A stretch of 64,000 bases of DNA from Hermetia illucens (Eukaryota > Arthropoda > Insecta > Diptera > Stratiomyidae): NCBI RefSeq assembly GCF_905115235.1, contig NC_051854.1, forward strand, positions 71,477,463 to 71,541,462, in the 5' to 3' direction. The position numbers and the translations under genes are program-made. The notes under the pieces were generated by a model. That model did not search any database. It had not been told where the DNA came from and was given only the letters and a program-made list of their open reading frames with translations. Below are positions 22,247-34,396 of this stretch, one piece after another (the first letter of the stretch is position 1; every line of letters begins with the position of its first letter).

Positions 22247-23304
22247 TCATCATCAACTGCGCAACAACCGGTATCCGGTCTAGGCCTGTCTTAATAAGGA
22301 ACTCCAAACACCTCGATTTTGCGCCGAGGTCCACTAATTCGATATCCCTAAAAGCTCCACCTCAGGCAGGGTCTGCCTCGTCTTCTTTTTCTACCATAGA
22401 TATTGCCCTTATAGACTTTCCGGGCTGGCTCATCCTCATCCATACAGATTAAGTGACCTGCCCACCATAACCTATTGAGCCGGGTTTTATTCACAACCTG
22501 ACGGTTATGGTATCGCTCATAGATTTCGTCGTTATGTAGGCTGCGGAATCGTCCATCCTCATGTAGGGGGCCAAAAATTCTTCAGAGGATTCTTCTCTCG
22601 AACGCGGCCAAAAGTTCGCAATTCTTCTTGCTAAGAACCCAGGTCTCCGAGGAATACATGGGGACTGGCAAGATCATTGTCTGGTACAGTAAGAGCTTTG
22701 ACCCTACGGTGAGACGTTTCGAGCGAAACAGTGTTCGTAAGTTGAGGTAGGCTTCGTAGCAGTTATCGGTTGTGATTTTCGACCTTAGATAGGAGAAATT
22801 TTCAACGGTTTCGAAGTTGTAGTCTCCTATCTTCATTGTTTTCGTTTCTCCAGCGCGATTCGATGTTGTTCGTTCTTTTGGTTTTGGTTTTGCCACTAAC
22901 ACCATGTACTTCGTCTTTCCTTTATTAATGTCCAGCCCAAGATCTGGAGCCGCCTGCTCGATCTGAATGAAAGTAGTTTGTACATCTCGGGTCGTTCTTC
23001 CCATGATATCAATATCGTCAGCGTAGGCGAGTAGTTGGATGGACTTGAAGAGGATGATGCCTCCCGCATTTCCATCGGCATCGCGAATCACTTTCTCCAG
23101 GGTCAGATTAAAGAGGACGCATGATAAGGCATCCACTTGTCTTAGATCGTTGTTGATGTCGAATGGTCTTGAGAGTGTTCCTGCTGCTTTTATCTTGTCT
23201 CGCGCATTGGTCAGGGTCAGCGTAGTCAGTCTTATCAATTTCGTTGGGATACCGAATTCTTTCATGGCCGTGTACAGTTTTAACCTGGCTATGCTGCCAT
23301 AGGG
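22247..23304 (-). mobile_element. LINE family D, copy D2 (RT to 3' end)
   Basis: The minus strand gives RT (AIARLKLYTAMKEFGIPTKLIRL-type fingers/palm, LLAYADDIDIMGRT near 23020, GLDINKGKTKYMV near 22920), thumb (NFSYLRSKITTDN, MILPVPMYSSETWVLSKKN) and the C-terminus (WAGH- and RGRP-type blocks, degraded). It ends in a GATGATGA tail near 22247. It is interrupted at 23304 by an R1-type LINE; the short remainder of D2 continues at 25793-25861. Confidence 0.85.
23291..23304. repeat. Target-site duplication of the R1-type LINE, left copy
   Basis: ATGCTGCCATAGGG lies here and again at 25793-25806, directly after the poly(A) tail of the R1-type LINE. Confidence 0.9.
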
Positions 23305-25792
23305 AGCAGGTAGGGCCGCGCTGGGGGGCACACCGGGGGGTGGTGATGTCGCAGCTGACACCGTCTTAAATTCAGTGATGAATCTGATAACGAAGGCGTG
23401 TGAGGCTTCCATGCCCCGGAGAGGCCCCAGGCGCGACAAGCCTTCTATGTACTGGTAGACGGCAGAAATTGCCGACCTACGGAAGGAGTGTCATAAGCTC
23501 CGCCGTTTGGCACAACGTTTGTACGCCAACGAGGAGGCATATACCATAAAGGCACAATATAGATCAGCAAAAAGGAGACTCCGCAGCGCTATAAATAAAA
23601 GCAAAGCTCACGGCTGGCAAAATCTTGTTAATGAGGTGAATGATGACCCGTGGGGACTTGGCTATAAGCTTGTCACTCGCGGAAGCCCTGCATATTGAGC
23701 ACCGACCAGATGGACCGCATTGTGCGGGCATTGTTCCCCAGACACCCTGTACGGGTTGATGTAAATAGCGCGGAAAGCGTCGTAAATTGCTTCCTTTTCA
23801 CAATGGGAGAACTCGAAGAAGCGGTTCTCACTATGAAAAACAGGAACGCGCCAGGTCCTGATGGCATCCCGGTGGAAGTTTACAAACTGGTGTTCTGCCA
23901 AAGGCCAGAATTGCTGCTCGAAACGTTCAACGCGTGCTTGAAGGAGGGCATTATTCCTTGTCGCTGGAAAGTGGCCAGACTCGCGTTGATCAGTAAGGGT
24001 AAAGGAGACCCGAAGCTCCCGTCTGCATACCGACCGCTGTGTATGCTTGACACGGCCGGAAAAGTGCTCGAGAAGCTCATCAGGGGTAGACTCGCTGAAG
24101 CGATCCGTGCTGCCGGGGACTTAGCCGCAAGGCAGTTCGGGTTTAGAACAGGGAAGTCTACAGTGGATGCTGTTATGGAGGTCGTAGATGCGTTGAATCG
24201 AGCCGGGGCACACAGCCGCCGATCTCGACGGATAATACTCCTCATAACGCTTGATGTCGGAAATGCCTTCAATTCCGTAAGATGGACAGATATGCTAGGC
24301 ACACTAGAGAACTCCTTTCACGTGCCAAGCTATCTCTTGCGGATATTGAGGGATTATCTGAAAGACCGCTCCCTGTTCTATGAGACGCTAGAGGGCCAGA
24401 GGAGGATGGAAATCACGTCGGGAGTAGCGCAGGGATCCATCCTAGGGCCGGACCTCTGGAACGCTTCCTACGATACTCTGCTGAGACTCGATATGCCCGA
24501 AGAGTCGCGCCTGGTCGGTTATGCAGACGACGTTGCGGCACTTGTTGCCGGACGCACTGTTGAACAGGTGCAAATCAGACTTGGCATATTGATGCGACGG
24601 GTAAGTGGATGGATGACTGCTCACGGTTTCAACCTTGCGCCGAAATAGTCATCCTGACCAGAAGAAGAATCCCGACCTTGCGTCCCATATCGATCGGCGA
24701 GTTGACTATAGAGTCAAAACCAGCGATTAAATACCTTGGTTTAATGCTCGACTCGAAGATGAGCTTCTTAGACCAAATCAAAGCAGTCGCGGAGCAGCAG
24801 GAGTCGCGGCCTTGAGTCGGCTAATGGCGAATGTCGGCGGCCCTATATCAACTAGGAGACGTCTCCGCCCTTCTCTGTGGTGCGGAGGTATGGGCTGATG
24901 CCCTTGACAAGGAGGTGCATCGTAAACGCCTCGCTCAAGTGCAGAGGCGGGGAGCTTTGCGAGTGACGTCTGCTTATCGCACCGTCTCCGAACCGGCTGT
25001 GATGGTGATTGCGGGACTGATCCCCGTTGCCCTCCTTGCCAAGGAACGCAAAGCTATCTATCGCCGTAAGGGCGAAAACTTAAGAGAAGTGGTTGCCCGT
25101 GAAGAACGTCAACGCACCCTTAGCGAGTGGAAACTTTCTTGGCAAAATGAGCCAAGGAGCAAGTGGACTGCGCGGCTCATCGACAAATTAGATCCATGGT
25201 TGAACAGAAAGCACGGTGAGATTGATTACTTCCCTACCCAACTTCTAAGTGGGCATGGAGGTTTTCAATCTTACCTGCACAGGGTTGGGAAGGCGCGATC
25301 TCCTGATTGTGTGTTCTGCAATAGAGTGGCGGATGACGCTGAACACACCTTTTTCTCTTGCGAGAGGTGGGACGGCCTCCGCCAGCAGCTTTATGCAGAC
25401 ACAGGGGGGCTCTCTCCAGACAAGATTGTCAGAGAGATGCTGAAGAGCGCTGGCAGCTGGAATCGTATTGCGCATTATGTTCGGGCTCTTCTTACTACGA
25501 AGAAGATTGAACTCGACCGGCAGAGGGATCGGACGGTAAGGGGTTCCCTGAACTAACAACAACTCCCTTCCTCCCCTCCCCTCCCGTTGGTGAAAGGAAT
25601 TCCCTGACTTGAAGGCTCCCAAAGTCAGGAGAGCGGTAAAGCTAGCCCGAAGTAATGTGTCAAACGGTTTCAGGCTAGTTCTCTGATGACAGTTGGGTGT
25701 TTAGTTGGTAGTCCATCAGCGTGCTGTTGCGGGAGTCCAACACTCTGTGCGTAAACGCATTCACCTACCCTACTCCCAAAAAAAAAAAAAAA
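23305..25792 (+). mobile_element. R1-clade LINE (5'-truncated, poly(A), 14-bp target duplications)
   Basis: Most of ORF2 is present: RT linker (AEIADLRKECHKLRRLAQR near 23465), RT fingers (LTMKNRNAPGPDGIPVEVYK near 23830, YRPLCMLDTAGKVLEKLI near 24035), palm (LDVGNAFNSVRW, GVAQGSILGPDLWN, VGYADDVAALVAG near 24515-24550) and thumb. The C-terminal part holds HGGFQSYLHRV and the zinc motif CVFC...H...C near 25310-25360. It ends at about 25555, then a 3' UTR and an A-run at about 25777-25792. Two stops (a TAG after MYW near 23457 and a TGA at about 23697) and frameshifts near 24645 and 24800-24880 inactivate it. It is among the better-preserved copies in the window. Confidence 0.92.
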
Positions 25793-25861
25793 ATGCTGCC
25801 ATAGGGGGGCTTTAAAGTCAATTTAAAGATGGCGCAACTGATGGCCATATTCCAACAGTTT
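25793..25861 (-). mobile_element. Remainder of LINE D2 beyond the R1 insertion
   Basis: Starting with the second copy of the target duplication, this continues the D-family RT sequence (GGCTTTAAAGTC, CCATATTCCAACAGTTT) and stops where a mariner fragment begins. Confidence 0.75.
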
Positions 25862-26230
25862 GAAGCCGCCATTTGAAGAAAAAGAAAGTGCTGTTTCATG
25901 AAGACAATGCACTGTGACACAAATCAATGAAAACGATGGCAAAATTGCATGATTTTATTCCGCTTCAACCGTATTCTCTAGATCTAGCCCCCAGCGACTC
26001 TTTCCTTTTCTCAGACCTCAAGAGAATACTTGCTGGAAAGAAATTTGTCGCCGAAACTGAGGCCTATTTTGAGGCTACAGGTAAAGCGTCCTATAAAAAT
26101 AGTATCGAAAAATTATATGACTGCTGTAATCGGTGTTTCGAAGTTTCGATTTTAATAATAATATATTACTATAATTTAGAAATTAACTGGGAACTTCATT
26201 TTAATTTCACCATAAAAGCAGAAAATTTTC
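25862..26230 (+). mobile_element. Mariner transposase C-terminal fragment
   Basis: The + strand reads KKKKVLFHEDNALCHKSMKT, then SLDLAPSDSFLFSDLKRILAGKKF, then TEAYFEATGKASYKNSIEKLYDCCNRCFEV. This is the second half of a mariner transposase, including the second catalytic Asp (HEDNA) and the third (APSD). The N-terminal half is missing, and at least one stop interrupts the start. It is a different mariner family from 13530-14290. About 26230-26780 beyond it shows nothing recognisable. Confidence 0.8.
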
Positions 26231-26779
26231 GGATGATATAGAGCCGCAACTGAATATTGGAAATTTTAATGTAATAATTGGTCAATGGTTATCAACACAG
26301 ACAGAAGATTCTCAAGCCAAACAGCATCGAGCAGAGCACGAGCTTCTTCAAAAGAAATTGCCCAGCTCTCTAAGATTTTCGTGTACACCTGAAAGAGCCA
26401 GTGTGGTTTGTCTATCTGGTTTTTTATAGTCAAGAGTAAAAATTTGTCAGTTGAAAAGAAATTTTGACTGATTACTAATATCTAAGCTCCCTGTTTGTCT
26501 CAGCTTTTATCAGACCTTATCGCTAAATTTGTATGTAGATCATTACTCTGGAGCAAACTATTCTTAAATGAAACCGAAAACACGGTTAATGTTTTATTTT
26601 CCATTTTTCTTGAAAAATTAAAGATTTTCTTAGACTTCTTCAATTTATTGTGAGAGGCGTAACTATTTAAGAACACGACTGAAACATATTATCCTGAACT
26701 GTTTCCTTATAAAGAGTAACATGCTGCATTCTAGAATATTTTTGAAATATATTGCATCTTGCAGAGTTGATCGCATCTT

Positions 26780-27770
26780 AATCTTCCTGAATTCCATCGC
26801 AGTTTGGACAATCGGGTGAGGTGTCCAGTTTAAACCTCTGCAGGTGCTGCCAATATCCTCCACACCTCGTGGGTAAGATCATAATTGATATAACCGTGCC
26901 GTCTCTCCAACCACTCCTTGCTGGTAAGAATCAGCCTGTCGGTGGACAGCGGGCGTTCTCTTCGTCTGCGATAAAGGACCTGACTTTATATATACTTGTC
27001 ATCCCATTTGCCAGAATGTCAATGATGATTCCCCAGATGAGGAAAGCTGCATCATCTGCAACAGTTCAGAAGGTAGAATTTTCAGAGTTGTCCTTGTGTA
27101 GACTGCACTTTCTCTAAACTGATTTAAGCAACCTAGAAGTATAACGTGGCCTTCCCACGTTTAGCATCATCTCTGCCAGGGCCATAATTGCAGTGCATGC
27201 TTTGTTTGCAAACATACTGCACGCGTTGGTTATAACTGAGCTTCGCGTTTATCATCACTCCCAAGTATCTGATGGATGGCTCGGAAGTGATGTGATCCCC
27301 AATTTACATACAGGCATAATTTGTTCTACGACGCTTGGTGATAAGGGCCGCTTCCGTTTTTTCCTCCATTAGTGTCAGACCAGACTTCTCTTGCCAATCT
27401 TTACCAGCACTGATTGGTTCGCATGAGCATAACTCACCATCTTTTCGATGTCTTGCGACCAGAACCAGCGCTTTATAGTCATAATCCACCATCGTCGCTT
27501 TCCCTGTGGGACACCCGCGGAAACAACGTGTTCCTCGGGTCCGCCATCGGTGTTGGCATACCAGAGCCTCCGTCCTTGTAAATAACTTTTGACAATAATT
27601 ACGAAATAGGCGGGAATATCTATCTACGTTTGGGATCTCCGTATTAATTTCCGATTGGCCGAGTTCCAACTTCCGCCGCTTCCATGTTGTAGGAAATATC
27701 TCAACGCTTTGATTGATTTCACGACAAACTTAATGACCCTGTTCGACATGCCTTCTATACCCGGGGGTTT
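26780..27770 (-). mobile_element. R1-clade LINE fragment (family R1b), rearranged
   Basis: The minus strand shows R1-type text: a fingers block near 27770-27690 (IKFVVKS...), then, after a deletion, AGKDWQEKSGLTLMEEKTEAALITKRR near 27350, PSIRYLGVMINAKLSYNQRVQ near 27250, and the C-terminal GGYRQYLHRFKLDTSP-type zinc region near 26800-26860. It is broken by frameshifts and by a deletion of the palm. Confidence 0.7.
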
Positions 27771-27793
27771 GCTGTCTCCTATTCTACTGCACG

Positions 27794-29122
27794 TGCAAGA
27801 TCGTTGTCTTGTACAGTAAGAGCGTTGAGCCTATGGTGAGACGTATCGAGCGAAACAGTTTTTGTAAGCTGAAATAGGCTCTGTTGCCTGCCAACAACCG
27901 TGCGTGGATTTCATCATCGTAGCTGTTATCGGTTGTGATTTTCGACCCTAGATAGGAGAAATTATCAGCGGTTTCAAAGTTGTATTCTCCTATCTTTATT
28001 CTTCCCGTTTGACCAGGGCGGTTTAATGTAGTTGGTTGATTGGCTTTCTATGCTGTGGTTGCCACCATATACTTTGTCTTGCCTTCATTGATGTGCAGCC
28101 CAAGATCTCGCGCCGCCTGCTCGATCTGGATGAAGGTAGTTTGTACGTCTCAGGTCGTTCTTCCCATGATGTCAATATCGTCAGCGTAGGCCAGTAATTG
28201 GATGGACTTAAAGAGGATGATGCATCTCGCATTCACATAGGCATCGCGAATCACTTTCTCCAGGGTCTTATTAATTTCGTCGGGATACCGAATTCTCTCA
28301 TGGCCGTATACAGTTTTACTCTCGCTATGTTATCAAAGGCGACCTTAGGCTCGATGAAAAGATGGTGCAACTAATGACCATATTCCAACGGTTTTTCCAT
28401 CGCTTGCCGCAGAGACAAAATCTGATCTGTTGCTGATTGGCCTGGAGTGAAGCCTCTTTGATAGGTATGGGCCAATAATGTTCTGGGCGTATGGGCTATC
28501 CGGCGTAGCAAGATGGCAAAGAATATCTTATAGATGATACTCAGCAACGTGATACCTCTGTAATTGCTATAAAGTGTGATATCCCTCTTTTTATGTATGA
28601 GACAGATAATGCATTTTTACCAGTCGTCAGGCATTGATTCGCTGTCCCACACCTTGAGCACAAGTTGATGAATCACTTGGTGTAATTGGTCGTCCCCAGA
28701 TTTAACAAATTCGGTTGTAATTCCATCGGCTTCTGATGACTTATGATAAAGGCGATGAATTCTACGGACTGTTTCTTCTGTACTTGGTGGTAGCAGTATT
28801 TGTCCGTCGTCTTCAATTGGCGGGACCTCCAACTCGCCGATGTTCTGGTTGTTCAACAATTCATCAAAATACTCAACCCATCGCTCCAATATATCCATTC
28901 TGTCGAAAATCAGATTTCCTTCTTTGTGACGGCAGAATGAGCATCGAGGTTTATAAGGCTTCATCCCGCTGACTTGCTGGTAAAACTTCCGCGCCTGGTG
29001 CGGTTGTTACCTGTACTTTTTGAGTTCACAGACCTGTTGGTTCTCCCAGGCTTCCTTTTTCCGTCTGTGAAGTCGCTGTTCCGCTCAACGAAGTTCGTGA
29101 TAAGTCTCTGCGCGTGCCCGAG
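27794..29122 (-). mobile_element. LINE family D, copy D3
   Basis: The minus strand matches D2 and D4 over the RT linker (NKTEIPP-like, 28960-28620: MDILERWVEYFDELLNNQNIGELEVPP), RT and thumb (TMGSTLLLYKTTI-type text near 27800). There is an internal deletion around 28260-28270 and the 3' end is lost at 27794. About 29123-29400 is unassigned. Confidence 0.8.
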
Positions 29123-29660
29123 TAGTAGTAGCTTTGTACTTAGTTAGTTTGGAGAAAGCTACTCCTTGTCTATTAATTCTTAAGTCATTTTTGTTTGAAA
29201 TACTCGTATGTCTACTCCGGATTTCATTTTCCAATCTGGAGACTGTTGTGGAGTTTCGAACCTTTCTGGAGTATTGCAGAGTAGCTACAGTTTTGTATTT
29301 AGTGCTACGAGCTGCGCGGCATTATCTTGACTAAAAATGTAAGATAGGCCCATACTTTCCGCACTTCTGTGAAGATGGCGGGGAAGGGACTGGAAATAGC
29401 AATATAGACTTTGTGGTCCATATTTCAATTGAAAATGGGCAAGTCACCCACTCCATTAGCGCTCGTACAACCAGTGATTCACTTCCGTGTTTTTCTATAG
29501 GAATTAGATTTTTTCGGCCATTTCACAGTTTTGCTTCCTCCATATATTTATTTTATCGTCTAATTGATATTGAATTTGCTTTCATCTGCGAAGACGACAT
29601 TTTCCCGAAAGTTCAGGGGATGATCTCCATACATTTTGCGAGCTCATGCCGCTTTTTAAG

Positions 29661-30384
29661 GGTTTGCGTAAAATAAAGCTTTATGAAAATCGGTTTGCTG
29701 TCTCTTGGTCTGTCAGTCACACGCATTTTTCTCAGAGACGGTTATAACGATTGACGCCAAATTTGGTGGAAAAGTGGGAACTGCGAACGCTCACGCATAC
29801 AGTGAGTTGCATCCTTTTACGTTGAGTTTAAAGGGGGGGGGGACATACACGCAAAAGGCGGGCATAATTTTTTTTTCATCAAATATAATCATGTATCAAA
29901 TGAAAGTCTCGCTTAGTACTCTCCGAAACTGGTCTTAGTTTTGACATTTGTTAGAAAGGTGGGGAATGCGAAGAGTCCAAAGTGGTCATTTCTTTAACGA
30001 ACCCATTCTCAGAAACTACTCAACCGAAAAATCTGAAAAAAAATCAAGACGGTTCCACTATATAGTGCCTAGGCTCTGAAATACCTTCCATACCGATAAT
30101 TGGCTGCAGAACTCCCCTCAAGTTCATCCTAGGGCCACGAAATTTTGTAGCAATATAGGCTATAATATAGAGCATGATCATGATCCATGATGAAAATCTC
30201 ACCATTATTGACAAAGTTATAATAGGTCAAAGTTGTCACTTCTTTGTGAATTCAAGACTCACATAATATATACATATATTACGTACTACGTACTAATGGG
30301 ACAAATGCACACTCAAATGTCTATAAAAGAAATGTACAAAATCTTTCGTATCTGAAGCGTCCAGCTAACCGTTTTCCCCACTTG
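29661..30384 (+). repeat. Dispersed 0.8-kb repeat, copy 2
   Basis: Co-linear with copy 1 (5814-6613): ACGCATTTTTCTCAGAGACG, CCAAATTTGGTGGAAAAGTG, CCCATTCTCAGAAACTAC and the 3' end CGTATCTGAAGCGTCCAGC. It is inserted within the Tc-type transposase. Confidence 0.8.
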
Positions 30385-31135
30385 TTCTTTTAATTTTGCT
30401 GATGTATGGTTTCCTGCGAGCTGTACTGCTGCCATATCCAGCCTCACGAAGAACATTCCGTACAGTTTCAACCGATACGGTTTTTTCTACCTCTTCGTTT
30501 ACCTCAGAAGCAATTTTTGGCGCACTTTGCCTAGAATTTTTTTTATACTTTTTCCAACTATTTGCCGTTTTACACTTCCGGTTAATTTTTATGATCGGCT
30601 AGATCTTCGGGCATTTTCGCATTTTATTGTTTTCAGATACCTGTAGATAATACTTTCAATGGTTGTAACTGATCTGTTAGCAGTTTCGCTTATTTCCTTG
30701 AATATACGACCTTGTTTGAATAAATTATTTACAATTTTTCGTTCTTCCGCAGTTGTTTCTCGGTCTTTTCGTCTCGTATAGCAATTCCTTGAATATTACA
30801 ACGGTGGAAATCTATCGCTTTAAAATGTTACACTAAATAGAATACAACTAATGGCCACTCACTAAGCACCACAATGTTTTGGTAAGTACCGTTATCAGGT
30901 AATATTTCAAGAGAAAATGCATAGCGGCGAATACTTTTTTGGTGTGTAATATTGGCTTCTACTTTGTGTTTTTATTTTTTCTTAACAACGATGGAGTGAA
31001 GTGCTTATTTTTCGTTTTATTTCTAAGGAACAGATGATAGAGAAAAAATTGAGGACATGAATTGAACAGTTTCTTATTTTTTTTTTTTTTCATTTATTTA
31101 TTAAAATCCCAAGTTAATCACGGAAGTATTAAGCA

Positions 31136-31150
31136 GATGAATACTTTTTT
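31136..31150. repeat. Target-site duplication of composite LINE, left copy
   Basis: GATGAATACTTTTTT; a perfect second copy in the same orientation lies at 34804-34818. Confidence 0.85.
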
Positions 31151-31709
31151 CCTCATACCTATCCCTAAGAAGGGTGCTCGGGCGATCTCAAAGATATGAG
31201 GCCTATCTCTCTTCTTTCCAATATTGGAGAATCTTCGAACGTATCCTACTAAGTCGCCTCAATAGATACTATCCACCAGATCCACCGATCAGGCAATTCT
31301 GTACCTGCAAGACAATATCCTCAATCAACTGGAAAACAGGCATTGCACCGTAGCCTGCGCGTTGGACTTCGAAAAGGCATTTGATTCAGTTTGGAAAGAG
31401 GGATAGCTCTACAAACTAATTCAGTCCAATTGCCCCCTCCCCTTATTCAGAATCCTCGCAAACTTCATCTCCAACAGAACTTGCCACGTGCGGTTCGATG
31501 GACTTCGCTCCATCGACTTCCCGGTAAACTCAGGAGTCCCTCGGGGATCTATTCTAGGCCCCAAGCTTTTTAACATTTCCCTTCCTCCCGTAAACCTATC
31601 TCCCACGACAACAGCAACTCAGGCAGCCCTTCTTCCGCCCTTTTCCCCTAACGACAATGGTCTTCCCGCGTCAGGAGGGATCCTCTTCGCTGATGATAGC
31701 ATCCTATAT

Positions 31710-32458
31710 GCTATTCTCACCGATAGCCAAGCAGCGATCAAGGCACTTAGGTCCAACCAGGTGAACTCTAAACTGGTATGGGAATGCCTTGAGAGACTGA
31801 ATACACTCGGTTCGTCCAACAAGGTCTGGATACTTTGGGTTTCAGGCGTTGCTGAGTTGGAAGGCAACGAGGCAGCGGGCGAACGAGCCAAAAAGGAAGC
31901 AGGGAAGCCTTTACACCGGGCAGAACCCTTCTGTGAAATCGGAAACGGTTTCATGGCTATGAATCTAAGAAATGAAGGAACAGTTGAGGGAACTATACTG
32001 GGCGGACCTACCATGGATGGAGCAGTCCAGGGTGCTTATTGGGGGATACGAAACCATATGCACAAAGGATTGCATAAACCTCACCAAAAAGAACCTCCGA
32101 ATCATAGTGGGAATTCTCACTGATCATTGTCGGCTGAACTATCACCTAGGGAAGCTAGGGAAGCTAGGGATATCTACGGACACTGCCTGCAGGTTTTGTG
32201 AGGAGTATGACGAAATCTCTATATATATCCTGGGACAGTGTCCGGCACTTGTGCAAAGTAGGTCAAGGCATCTGGGAAAACACTTAATACCAGATGCAAA
32301 GCTGAAAGATCTGAAAGTAGGGAACATATTAAAGTTCCTAACGGTTATAGGCCTGCTTGAGATACTATGATCAATAGGTACACTATAACCAGTAAAAAGG
32401 GCACAATAGTTCTTCAAGGACGTGGTGCGACTTTCCCTTAACAGAATAATAATAATAA
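31710..32458 (+). mobile_element. 5'-truncated LOA-1 LINE end inside composite B
   Basis: Closely matches LOA-1 from 4753 to 5491: LTDSQAAIKALRSNQ, the WVSGVAELEGNEAAGE block (decayed WVPGHAG), C-terminal CRFCEEYDE, DAKLKDLKVGNILKFLTVIG, and the 3' end with (AAT)n. It shares private differences with the copy-A segment against LOA-1 (GGCGTTGCTG for GGCCATGCTG). Confidence 0.88.
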
Positions 32459-32465
32459 GCATTAA

Positions 32466-34396
32466 GGGGGTCGTGTGCCGGGTAGGAGAAATCGATTTTT
32501 TTTGCATGAATTGTATCTATATATAGTGGAGAATATGTGGGCAAAGGGATTTTCCGATATTCCGAGTTGTTCAGAAATTATAGTGTTAAACAGGTAAGGA
32601 ATTTGCAGCCGCGACTAGAGTACTCGATGAGAAAGAGCATCGAATCTTTCTTTTTTTACCTGTTAGTTTTTTACCTGAGCCTTATAAATTCGAACACAGG
32701 TACAAATATAAAAAGATGGAAAACTAATCAATTGTCTAAACTTATTTGCTGTTTGGAATAAAAAGGATAATCCAGTCTAAAGTGAGCCCTGAAAGGCTTT
32801 CAAGTTATACTCAGTTATATTTGGTTGTAAGTATTGTGCTGTTTCTGTGTTCAGTGATTTTTTTAAATGGATCGTACGAAGGGAGATCGCTTTAACGTTC
32901 AACGTCATGCTCGCACTAAAAAACGAGTATTTCATGGGAACCGATACTTATCAGAGAAGAAAAACGACTTCCCATCAACATCAGCAAAGAAACTTTTAGC
33001 AAGCATGAACATGGATGTTCCAATTGCGACAAGTTTTGTATATTGGATTTTGCTGGAGTTTTCTCCGGTATTTCTGCAAATTTCTGCAAATAATAAAATA
33101 TACGTAGTAGTAAAAAAGGAATGCGTAGGACATGTCGAGAAAAGAATGGGAACGCGGCTTAGAAATGCAAAGAAGAATCACAAAGGCATTTGTGGAAAAA
33201 GAGCTGGAAAACTTACTGATAAGGTTATTAATGGCCTCACCACATTTTTTGGGCTAACTATTCGTCGACACGCAAATTCGATAGAAGGAATGAAGCAAGA
33301 AATTTGGACAACTTTCTTCCATAAATGTTCTACAGATGAAAATCCTCAGCATCAAAATTGTCCAGCAGGCGAGGACAGCTGGTGCAAATGAGCAAAGCGG
33401 AAGCTAAAGGAGAACTGGCTAGTTTCCACGACGAGAAGGCACCTTTGACCGAAGAAGTTCAAACAGTCATCAAACCAATTTACGAAGATTTGTCACGAGA
33501 TGGTCTCTTGAACAGATGTTTAGGAGCAGAGACCCAGAATAACAGTCGTTAAATGCATTGATCTGGACTTTCGCTCCTAAACGCCTTCTTTTTGGGGCCA
33601 AGGTCGTAGAAATAGCCACTTTTCTGGCTGTAATTATTTTCAATGAAGGATTCAATGGCATTCTCAAAATCCTAGTGACAATCGGATGTAAAGTTGGCCA
33701 CATATGTCAGGTTTATGCCGACCGCCGTAATGAAGCGCGAATTTGGCGGTCCGAACGACGATTGACTGACCTCGCTAAAAGAGCCAGAATTGAAACCAGA
33801 AAGCAACAATCGGCCTTGCAAGACTTTTTTGAAGAAACGGAGGGTGCTCTCTATGGACCGGGCATAGCAGATAAATGGTGAGTTAAAATTTTACTGTTGG
33901 TAATCACATTTAAATTTTTAAATGCGTTTTTCTCGAAACTGCATCTTGAAAATCGGCTGCCACCATAGCTCAAAATCTATCCAACCAAATTCTTTGAAAT
34001 TTTCACGACTTCTTTAATACATATTTCTACGGTCCGCAAACTAGCATAATTGCAATCGGACTGGTCGTTTTTTTTATTCATAAAAAAAGCCATAAAAAAA
34101 CAGCAAAATCCAAAAAATTAAGTTTAAAAGCCCACCAAAAATTTACCTTTTAATATTTTCTAATTATCCTAGTTTGCGGACCGTGGAATATTGTCCACAT
34201 TAAAATGCCTTTTAGTTTTTTTCTCTCAGATGAACACAGCGCCCTCCAGCGTGGCAGCAGAAAAACACCTTTTTTTAGAGATGGGTGCATAAATTGACAC
34301 GTATTTCAAAAACTAGCTACGATATCAAGCTAAAAAATTTATCACATATACTAAAGATATTAATAAACATATGGTGAAAAAATCAAGTTTCTATCT
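32466..34396 (+). mobile_element. Mutator-like DNA transposon remnant with transposase pieces
   Basis: The left end starts GGGGGTCGTGTGCCGGGTAG. The transposase text begins at the ATG at 32867 (MDRTKGDRFNVQRHARTKK) and runs through a Cys-rich part (KKECVGHV). It then jumps over a deleted middle to GKRAGKLTDKVINGLTTFFGL, FHKCSTDENPQHQNCPAGED (Cys/His cluster), IYEDLSRDGLLNRCLGAETQ and NEGFNGILK, ending YGPGIAD near 33875. These blocks are those of the insect Mutator-like transposase family I recognise. A one-base loss after WCK near 33390 and a TAA near 33550 break the frame. A possible degraded right end (AAATCAAGTTTCTATCTTCC) lies near 34377-34396. Confidence 0.7.

Noticed and set aside
22582-23439. 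285-codon minus-strand frame that looks like one RT gene
   Set aside because: Its first part is antisense of the R1-type LINE inserted at 23305; only the part below 23304 is LINE D RT. The frame crosses an insertion junction by chance.
29560-29676. Plus-strand frame read as a host exon
   Set aside because: The opposite strand encodes the Tc-type transposase motif FADESKFNI, which explains the open frame.
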